Assembly: GCA_029975055.1 (NCBI GenBank)
Contig: JARKPU010000010.1
Location: 96,000 to 159,999 of the forward strand
Reading direction: 5' to 3'
Source of the DNA: Anaerolinea sp.
GTDB lineage: Bacteria > Chloroflexota > Anaerolineae > Anaerolineales > Anaerolineaceae
DNA length: 64,000 nt
Shown: positions 54,278 to 61,495 of the stretch, in pieces
Position numbering within the stretch: the first letter of the stretch is position 1
How the letters are laid out: each line of letters begins with the position of its first letter
The notes under the pieces: model-generated
What the model was told of the DNA's origin: nothing
Database searches by the model: none
Seen by the model: only the letters and a program-made list of their open reading frames with translations
Translations under genes and position numbers: made by a program

Positions 54278-54293
54278 CCGGTAACGTTACCGG
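54278..54293. promoter_or_regulatory. LacI-family operator of the beta-glucoside locus
   Basis: CCGGTAACGTTACCGG is a perfect 16-bp palindrome 30 bp upstream of the LacI start. A related half-site GGCAACGTTATT follows at 54292-54303. No second full copy was found near the binding-protein gene. Confidence 0.78.
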
Positions 54294-54375
54294 CAACGTT
54301 ATTATTGCATATTTGAGCGCTCGAGTCAACAGTTTTTAATGGATTCTTTCAAATCTGAGGTCTCAGGGCCGATAT

Positions 54376-54419
54376 ATAAAGAATCGCGGCGCGGCGGTTT
54401 TGCCCGTCCGCCGCGCCGC
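54376..54419 (-). terminator. Probable terminator of the CFA-synthase gene
   Basis: On the minus strand a perfect 12-bp GC-rich stem (54419-54408 with 54397-54386) and 10-nt loop, followed by GATTCTTTATAT. It lies 23 bp past the stop at 54443. Confidence 0.6.
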
Positions 54420-54442
54420 AAAGAGGATACGGCCCGCCTCAC

Positions 54443-55744
54443 TCACCCGCCCCGGTACCAGTCCTCGCGCGTCAGGGGCAGCCGGCTGGCCCCGGTCTCC
54501 TCGGGGCGCGAAAGCAGCGCCTGGTAGATGTTGATCGCCCCGCTGCTGTGGCTGTAGGCCGGGTAACTCATCGCCACCCGCCAGACGCGGTAGGTCGGCT
54601 CATCCACGTAGTTCAGCGCGCGCTCGTGGTTGGCTTCCAGGTTACTCACCCAATGCCGCAGCGTGAGGGCGTAATGCTCGCGCAGGGCTTCCACATCGCG
54701 CACCTCAAAACCGGCTTCCTCCGCCACGCGCAGCGTGTGCGAGATCGGCAGCAGCTCGCCGTCTGGGAAGACATACGCATTGCTGAAGGAATAGGCCAGC
54801 CAGGCATCATCGAGCGCCTTGCGCGCCACGCCATGGTTGAGGAAGACTCCGCCCGGTTTGAGCAGGCGCAAGGCCTGGGCAAAATACACCGGAAGCTGGC
54901 TTTCGCCCACGTGCTCGAACATGCCCACGCTCACCAGCGCATCGAAAGGCTCACGGGCTTCCAGTTCGCGGTAATCCTGGTAGTGCACGCGGGCGCGGCC
55001 GGCCAACCCGCTCTCGGCGATGCGCCGGGCGGCGTATTCCTGCTGAGCCTGGCTGAGGGTGATGCCGGTGGCATCCACGCCGTAGTTCGCGGCGGCATAC
55101 ATCACCAGCGCCCCCCAGCCGCAGCCGATATCAAGGATGCGCATCCCCGGCTGCAGGCGCAGCTTGCGGCAGATGTATTCCAGCTTCTGCTCCTGGGCCT
55201 GCTCGAGGCTGTCTTGCGGGCTGCGGAAGTAAGCGCAGGAATACACCATGCGCCGGTCGAGGAAGAGCGCATAAAAATCGTTCGACACATTGTAGTGATA
55301 GGCAATCGCCTGCCGGTCGCGCTCGATGGAATGCGGCTTGCCGGAGAGCCGCGCCGGGCCGCGGCGGGTGACGCGCGGGTTCTGGAGATCCGGCAGACGC
55401 AGCAAATCGCGGCTGATTGCCAGCTTGCGGCCCCAGCCGCCGGTCTGCTCTTTGAGCGCCTCGCCCAGCGCATAAACCGCCTCGGAATCGCCGAGGATGT
55501 CCACATCATCGAACAGGTAGGCCTCCACGAGGCCCACCTCGGTGCCCGGCAGGAGCATCGCCCGCAGCGCGCCAGGGTGGTTGAGAGCCAGGGTCACCGG
55601 GCGGGGAGATGCATCGGGCCAGCAGGTTCCATCCCAGAGGCGGATGGTCACGCCGCGCAGCCCGCCCGCGCCAAACAGGTTCGCCAGGAGGTGCAGCGTC
55701 AGCTCGCGGCTGCGGTTCTCCTCTTTGCTGTCGGGTCGATTCAT
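54443..55744 (-). CDS. Cyclopropane-fatty-acyl-phospholipid synthase family methyltransferase
   Basis: 433 residues, close to the usual 380-430. A lipid-binding N-terminal part (RLWDGTCWPDASPRPVTLALN) is followed by the SAM domain: HYNVSNDFYALFLD (150-163), MVYSCAYF (166-173), MRILDIGCGWGALVMYAA (201-218), and VSVGMFEHVGESQL. It transfers a methylene from S-adenosylmethionine to the double bond of a phospholipid acyl chain, which changes membrane properties. Some homologues instead methylate other lipids (mycolate- or tuberculostearate-type). Cytoplasmic face of the membrane. Single gene. Confidence 0.93.
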   Translation of the reverse strand: MNRPDSKEENRSRELTLHLLANLFGAGGLRGVTIRLWDGTCWPDASPRPVTLALNHPGALRAMLLPGTEVGLVEAYLFDDVDILGDSEAVYALGEALKEQTGGWGRKLAISRDLLRLPDLQNPRVTRRGPARLSGKPHSIERDRQAIAYHYNVSNDFYALFLDRRMVYSCAYFRSPQDSLEQAQEQKLEYICRKLRLQPGMRILDIGCGWGALVMYAAANYGVDATGITLSQAQQEYAARRIAESGLAGRARVHYQDYRELEAREPFDALVSVGMFEHVGESQLPVYFAQALRLLKPGGVFLNHGVARKALDDAWLAYSFSNAYVFPDGELLPISHTLRVAEEAGFEVRDVEALREHYALTLRHWVSNLEANHERALNYVDEPTYRVWRVAMSYPAYSHSSGAINIYQALLSRPEETGASRLPLTREDWYRGG

Positions 55745-56155
55745 CGCGCCTCCCCAACCGGATCACAACCGGCAAGAGTAAAAAAATCCGGTTACGATCC
55801 ATTGTATCGGCCTTCCGTCGTCCAATCGTTACGAAACCTGGGGAATGAAGCACGTTCGCGCAGATCGCGGATCAAATGATTGTAAAAAGTACCCGACCAT
55901 GCTACTATCATACCAGGGGAAGGTATTCCAGGTTAGTTACAGTTGTTCCAAGCAGGCTCTACAACCGAATAACTTATAGATATTGCTCGCCAGCAGGGGG
56001 CCATTTCATTTAATCCGCGTCCAGCGAACGCGCCCCCGCGCCGAACCAATTCGATACAGGTAGGGATTGCCGATCGATTCCCGCCATGCGAGGCCCTTTC
56101 GTGAGCAGAAGGCCCTCCCGGCGAAACAATCTGGCCTGTGATGAATGGGGTAACC
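55745..56155. other. Divergent intergenic region between CFA synthase and the PKD protein
   Basis: About 410 bp without a credible gene. TACAAT on the minus strand (55806-55801) could serve the CFA gene; for the plus strand the AT-rich piece at 55966-55990 is a possible promoter. The 56060-56080 piece superficially resembles the 3' end of a c-di-GMP riboswitch but lacks the rest. Confidence 0.4.
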
Positions 56156-59100
56156 ATGAACAAGAGCAATTTCCTGCGTATCGGGATCGTGGGCATCTTG
56201 ATCCTGCTCATTTTGGGCGGAACCCAGGCCCCGGTGAATGCGCGCACTGGCGGCCCGGAGACTTCGGGCTACGTGTTCATCGATTCGGATGAACCCGGCG
56301 GGCCGGCCTACGCGCTCGAAGATATAGCGGGCAGCGGCACGGCCGTCTCTTTGGGCGACAACGCCATAAGCGGCCTGATCCCAATCGGCTTCACATTCAA
56401 CTTCTTTGGGGTCGATTACACCGGCCTCTACGCCAGCTCGAACGGCTTCGTCACCTTCCTCTCCGGGCAGCCGAACGCTGCGGCGGCGCAGGCCATCCCG
56501 GCCTCCGCCGGGCCAAATGCCGTCATCGCCGGCTGGTGGGGCGACCTCAAGCCAAACTACGGCGGCTCGATCACCTACAAACTGATGGGCAGCGCGCCGA
56601 ACCGGTACTTCCTCATCCAGTACAAAGATATCCCCTACGCGCTGCTATCCACCTCGAAAGTTTCTTTCGAGATCAAGCTCTACGAAACTTCCAACGCCAT
56701 TGAAGTGCATTACGCCGGCGCGCCGGTGAACGCCGACTCGAACGGCAACCCCTACCCGAACACCGCCGGGATCGAAAACGAAACCGGGCTGCTCGGGCTG
56801 CAATACTACAACGGCGTGGAGGGGCTGGCCTCTTCACTGGCGGTGCGTTACACGCCGTTTGTCGGCGTGGCCCTCGAACCGGCCGAAGTCATCGGCTATG
56901 CTGCCCCCGGCGAGACGAAAACCTTCACCTTTGGCGTGTATAACTGGACGGGTCAGGCCGACACCTTCACCCTATCGCTCACCCCCACGCACGCCGATTG
57001 GACCGCGCGCATCCTGCCGGCCGATTCGGCCGCCATCGAGCAGGGGGCCGGGGCGGATTTCACCGTGGAGGTGGATTTCCCCGCCGATGCCGCGGTGGCC
57101 GATTACTTCGCCTTCGACCTGACCGTCACTTCCCTCACCCCCATCCCCGGCACATCCGATTACTGGACCGACACCTCCCCCGTCATCGCGGCGGTGCCGC
57201 GCACGGGTTACGTCTTCAACCAAAACCAGGTCAATTTGGTGGATACCCAGTTTCACCAGGACCTGGGCAACCCCATAGACACCACCGTTTACGGTCAGTT
57301 CCTGCTCAGCGGCGGGCTCAGCCAGGATGGCTCCCGGCTGTTCGGCTTGCTTGCCGGCGCGCAAGATGACCAGGGCGGTGTGTTGACCGGGCGGGTGTTG
57401 ATCTTCGACACTGCCGATATGAGCGCCCCGCCCGATATGCTCGACGTGGGCAACGACGCCTCGTTCATTGCCCAGACTCCCGATGGCAACTATGCCCTCG
57501 TCTCCAGCTACGGCGACGGCACCGTGATGGTGCTGGATATCAACCCCGCCCACCTGTCTTACCTTTCGGTGGTGAAGACGCTCACGGTCGGCACGCAGCC
57601 CATTCGCATCGCCGTCAGCCCCTGCCTGAACAAAGCCTATGTCACCAACCGCGGGGGCAATTCCGTTTCGGTGATCGATCTTTCCACCCTCACCGGTGAG
57701 ACCACGGCGGTCAAAACAATCACCGGCTTCAACGCCCCGTGGGGCATTCAGATCGCGCCCACCGGCGATAAAGCCTACGTGGTCAATGGCGGCAACGGGC
57801 GCATCGCGGTGATCAACACCATCACCGACACGCTCACCACCACCTGGAATGTGAACGGCACGGATTTGCAGGATGCCGACCTTTCGCCCGACGGCAGCCT
57901 GCTCTACACGGCGGGCAGCGCCAACGTGCTGGCAATCCTCACCAGCAACGGCACCGTCACCGCCACGGTGGCCAACGAGGCCAGCGGCCTCTACAGCGTG
58001 GATGTCTTCCCTGCCGCGTTCGGCCCGCGCGCCTACATCTCCAACGGCGGGGTGCAGACCATCTCGGTGCTGGACACCTCCAGCAACACACTCATCGACA
58101 GCATCCCCATGCCGGGCGCGCCCAGCTTCACCGCGCTGTTCACGCCCGCCACCGCCTGCCCCTACGCGCCCATCGCGGCCTTCTCGCCCACCAACGCCGT
58201 CGGCCAGTTGAACGTGCCCTTCACCTTCACCAACCTGAGCATCCGCAACCCCGCCTCGGTGGAATGGAATTTCGGCGACGGCGCAACTTCAACCGACTTC
58301 ACCCCCACGCACACCTACACAGCGCCGGGCACCTACACCGTCACGCTGAGGGCCTGGAATGACTTCGGAGAGAGCAACACCGCCAGCGGCACGATCAACT
58401 TCAAGCCCAAGGCCGCCTTCACGCCCGCCGAAGCGGTGATCAACCAGGGCGATACGGTCAGCTTCACCAGCACCAGCACGGGCAACCCAACGCTCACCTA
58501 TCGCTGGACCTTTGGCGACGGCGCTACCAGCACGGCCCAGAACCCGACCCACACCTATACGACCATCGGCAACTACACCGTCACCCTCACGGTCACCAAC
58601 AGCTACGGCAGCGACAGCGCCACGGGCACGGTCGTTTTTCTGCCCAAGGCCGCCTTCACGCCGCTCGATAACATCATCCAGCTTGGCGATACGATCAACT
58701 TCACCAGCGCCAGCACCGGCTCGACACCGCTCACCCTCGCCTGGGATTTTGGCGACGGCACAACGAGCGACCAGCCAAGCGTTTCGCACACCTACACCGA
58801 AGCGAAGACCTATACCGTTAAGCTGACGGCGACCAACCCCTGGGGTTCCTCCGAAGCCACCACCTCGGTGAACTTCAAACCGAAATCGATCTTCACCCCC
58901 ACGCTGAGCAAGATCCGCGCGGGCGACAGCGTGACCTTCACCAATTCCAGCACCGGCAACGCGCCGCTGACCTACACCTGGAATTTTGGCGATGGCGCCG
59001 CCAGCAGCGACCCCAACCCCACCCACACCTACACGGCCGTCGGCGATTACACCGTCTCGCTCAAAGTGGATAACGCCTACGGCAGCGACACGGCCACGGG

Positions 59101-61447
59101 CAAGGTCGTCTTCCCGCCGGTGGCGGGCTTCACCCAATCGGCCACGGTGATTCAAACCGGCGGGTCGGTCAGCTTCACCAACACGAGCACCGGCACCGCC
59201 ACGATGACCTACCTGTGGGAGTTTGGCGACGGCAGCACCAGCACCCAGGCCAGCCCCACCCACCAGTACACCACCGCCGGGGCTTACACGGTGAGGCTGA
59301 CCGCCACCAACGATTACGGCAGCAGCCAGGCCACCGGGCAGGTGAACTTCAGGCCGAAGGCGGGCTTCACCCCGGCGAGTTCGGTCATCAAGACCGGCGA
59401 CACGATCAACTTCTCCAGCACCAGCACCGGCACCGCGCCGCTTTCCTATGCCTGGGAATTTGGCGACGGCGGCACCAGCGACCAGCCCAACCCGTCGCAC
59501 ACCTACACCGCCGCCGGCTCTTACACGGTGCGGCTCACCGTGACCAACGCTTACGGCAGCGAGACGGCCACCGGCACGGTGAACTTCGCGCCCAAAGCGG
59601 CCTTCACGCCGGTCAACAAGGTCATCCAGCTCGGCGCATCTATCACCTATACGAATAACACTACGGGCACCGCGCCCCTCTCCTATGAGTGGGATTTCGG
59701 CGACGGCACCACCAGCACCCTGGCCGGCCCAAGCCACACCTACACCACAGCCGGTTCCTACACCGTGAAGTTGAAGGTGACCAACGCCTACGGCAGCGAG
59801 ACGGCCACCGGCACGGTGAACTTCTCGCCAAAGGCGGCCTTCTCGCCGCTCAGTTCGGTGATCAAGACCGGCGACACGCTCAACTTCACCAACAACAGCA
59901 CCGGCACCGCACCGCTCTCCTACGAGTGGAACTTCGGCGACGGCGGAACGAGTACGCAGGCCAACCCCTCGCACACCTACACGGCGGCCGGTTCCTACAC
60001 CGTCAGCCTCAAGGTGACCAACGCATACGGCAGCGAGACGGTCACCGGCAGCGTGAATTTTGCCCCGCGGGCGGCCTTCACCCCCGCCAGCAAGGTCATC
60101 CAGCTTGGGCAGGCGGTGGCCTTCAGCAACACCAGCACGGGCACGGCCCCGCTATCTTACCAGTGGGATTTCGGCGACGGCACATCCAGCACCCAGGCCA
60201 GCCCATCGCACACCTACACCGCCGCCGGCTCGTACACCGTGAAGATGACCGTCACCAATGCTTACGGCAGCGAGATGGCCACCGGCACGGTGAACTTCTC
60301 GCCAAAGGCGGCCTTCAGCCCGGTGAATCAGGTCATCCAACTGGGCGATGGAATCAACTACACCAATAACAGCACCGGCACCGCGCCCCTTTCCTATGAA
60401 TGGAGCTTTGGCGACGGAACCACCAGCACGCTCGCCAGCCCGAGCCACACCTACACCGCCGCGGGGAGCTACACCGTCACGCTGAAGGTCACCAATGCCT
60501 ACGGCAGCGAGACGGCTTCCGGCACGGTGAACTTCGCGCCCAAAGCTTCCTTCACACCGCAAAATAAGGTCATCCAGTTAGGAGAGGCGATCGGCTTCAC
60601 CAGCACCAGCACGGGCACCGCGCCGCTCACCTACCTGTGGAACTTCGGCGACGGCAGCACCAGCACGCTCGCCAACCCCTCGCACACCTACACGAGCGCG
60701 GGCTCGTACACCGTCAGCCTCAAGGTGACCAATGCTTACGGGAACGAGACGGTCACCGGCAGCGTGAACTTCAAGCCAAAGGCCGGGTTCATCTTCTCGC
60801 CCACCGCCAACATCAAGCCTGGGCAGGAACTGACCTTCACCAACCAGTCCACCGGCACCAGCCCGATGACCTGCACCTGGAACTTCGGCGACGGCACCCC
60901 CGCCACCACCACCTGGAACCCCAAACACGCCTTCTCCGCGCGGGGCGTGTATGCCGTCAGGCTCTCCTGCCACAACGATTCATTCGGCGACGACAGTATC
61001 CAGAAGAATGTCGAGGTGGCCCCGTTCCACGTCAACCTGGCCTTCGTCAACAATGACGGCGTCGAAAGCATCCAGGCCGGCCAGCCGGTCACCATCTGGG
61101 TGACGGTGAGCAATTCCGGGCCGGACGACCTGATCAGCGCAAGGGCCGACGATCTCTTCTCGCCCTTCCTGAGCGACATCACCTGGACGTGCACCGCCAG
61201 CGCCGGTTCGGCCTGCCCAACCGGCGGGTCTGGCAGCCACATGAGCGACACGGTCAGCATCCTCAAAGGCGGCAGCCTCTCTTACGTCATCACGGCGTTC
61301 GTCAGGCAGGGGTCGGTCGGTCACCTCGAGCACCTTTTCAGCATCGTGCTGCCGTCCGATTACGTCAACGACAACCCGGCAGGAGAAAGCTCCATTCACC
61401 TGACGGACGTGTGGCAGCTCAATTACCTGCCGCTGGTCTTCCAGTAG
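56156..61447 (+). CDS. Giant secreted protein with YVTN propeller and 12 PKD domains
   Basis: 1763 residues from ATG 56156; in-frame upstream GTG and ATG codons exist but the signal peptide starts here (FLRIGIVGILILLILGG). N-terminal domain with SGLIPIGFTFNFFGVDYTG (about 30-230), a middle part with beta sandwich, then a YVTN-like propeller (about 390-660; VLDINPAHLSYLSVVK, GTQPIRIAVSP). Residues 672-1622 are 12 PKD domains of about 79 residues, each with WxFGDG, HTYT and GSYTV-type strings. A C-terminal domain ends with VWQLNYLPLVFQ. It is an exported surface or secreted scaffold, probably for adhesion or sugar binding. The repeats are very alike, most of all the middle ones. GTAACC just before the start is a poor ribosome-binding site. 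Confidence 0.92.
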   Translation: MNKSNFLRIGIVGILILLILGGTQAPVNARTGGPETSGYVFIDSDEPGGPAYALEDIAGSGTAVSLGDNAISGLIPIGFTFNFFGVDYTGLYASSNGFVTFLSGQPNAAAAQAIPASAGPNAVIAGWWGDLKPNYGGSITYKLMGSAPNRYFLIQYKDIPYALLSTSKVSFEIKLYETSNAIEVHYAGAPVNADSNGNPYPNTAGIENETGLLGLQYYNGVEGLASSLAVRYTPFVGVALEPAEVIGYAAPGETKTFTFGVYNWTGQADTFTLSLTPTHADWTARILPADSAAIEQGAGADFTVEVDFPADAAVADYFAFDLTVTSLTPIPGTSDYWTDTSPVIAAVPRTGYVFNQNQVNLVDTQFHQDLGNPIDTTVYGQFLLSGGLSQDGSRLFGLLAGAQDDQGGVLTGRVLIFDTADMSAPPDMLDVGNDASFIAQTPDGNYALVSSYGDGTVMVLDINPAHLSYLSVVKTLTVGTQPIRIAVSPCLNKAYVTNRGGNSVSVIDLSTLTGETTAVKTITGFNAPWGIQIAPTGDKAYVVNGGNGRIAVINTITDTLTTTWNVNGTDLQDADLSPDGSLLYTAGSANVLAILTSNGTVTATVANEASGLYSVDVFPAAFGPRAYISNGGVQTISVLDTSSNTLIDSIPMPGAPSFTALFTPATACPYAPIAAFSPTNAVGQLNVPFTFTNLSIRNPASVEWNFGDGATSTDFTPTHTYTAPGTYTVTLRAWNDFGESNTASGTINFKPKAAFTPAEAVINQGDTVSFTSTSTGNPTLTYRWTFGDGATSTAQNPTHTYTTIGNYTVTLTVTNSYGSDSATGTVVFLPKAAFTPLDNIIQLGDTINFTSASTGSTPLTLAWDFGDGTTSDQPSVSHTYTEAKTYTVKLTATNPWGSSEATTSVNFKPKSIFTPTLSKIRAGDSVTFTNSSTGNAPLTYTWNFGDGAASSDPNPTHTYTAVGDYTVSLKVDNAYGSDTATGKVVFPPVAGFTQSATVIQTGGSVSFTNTSTGTATMTYLWEFGDGSTSTQASPTHQYTTAGAYTVRLTATNDYGSSQATGQVNFRPKAGFTPASSVIKTGDTINFSSTSTGTAPLSYAWEFGDGGTSDQPNPSHTYTAAGSYTVRLTVTNAYGSETATGTVNFAPKAAFTPVNKVIQLGASITYTNNTTGTAPLSYEWDFGDGTTSTLAGPSHTYTTAGSYTVKLKVTNAYGSETATGTVNFSPKAAFSPLSSVIKTGDTLNFTNNSTGTAPLSYEWNFGDGGTSTQANPSHTYTAAGSYTVSLKVTNAYGSETVTGSVNFAPRAAFTPASKVIQLGQAVAFSNTSTGTAPLSYQWDFGDGTSSTQASPSHTYTAAGSYTVKMTVTNAYGSEMATGTVNFSPKAAFSPVNQVIQLGDGINYTNNSTGTAPLSYEWSFGDGTTSTLASPSHTYTAAGSYTVTLKVTNAYGSETASGTVNFAPKASFTPQNKVIQLGEAIGFTSTSTGTAPLTYLWNFGDGSTSTLANPSHTYTSAGSYTVSLKVTNAYGNETVTGSVNFKPKAGFIFSPTANIKPGQELTFTNQSTGTSPMTCTWNFGDGTPATTTWNPKHAFSARGVYAVRLSCHNDSFGDDSIQKNVEVAPFHVNLAFVNNDGVESIQAGQPVTIWVTVSNSGPDDLISARADDLFSPFLSDITWTCTASAGSACPTGGSGSHMSDTVSILKGGSLSYVITAFVRQGSVGHLEHLFSIVLPSDYVNDNPAGESSIHLTDVWQLNYLPLVFQ
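58169..61020 (+). repeat. Tandem array of about 237-bp units encoding PKD domains
   Basis: Twelve units, each about 79 codons. Units 6-11 (about 59.35-60.78 kb) are closest to each other at DNA level, sharing long runs such as the segment encoding TYTAAGSYTV and VTNAYGSET, while unit 1 and unit 12 are more diverged. Confidence 0.9.
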
Positions 61448-61495
61448 CAGCCGGGGCGGCCCGCCGCGATACCGGTTTAGGAAAGGGGACAGGCC

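Noticed and set aside
56040..56110. A piece resembling the 3' half of a class-I c-di-GMP riboswitch upstream of the PKD gene
   Set aside because: The diagnostic upstream core (GCAAACC and GACGCAAAGCC parts) is missing. A similar partial match at 27580-27600 fails for the same reason.
58289..59974. A 561-codon open frame on the minus strand opposite the PKD array
   Set aside because: Repetitive Gly/Val/Arg translation caused by the antisense of the PKD repeats; no start signal or domain.
58169..61020. CRISPR-like periodic repeats
   Set aside because: The period is about 237 bp and the units are in frame within one gene encoding PKD domains; no spacers.
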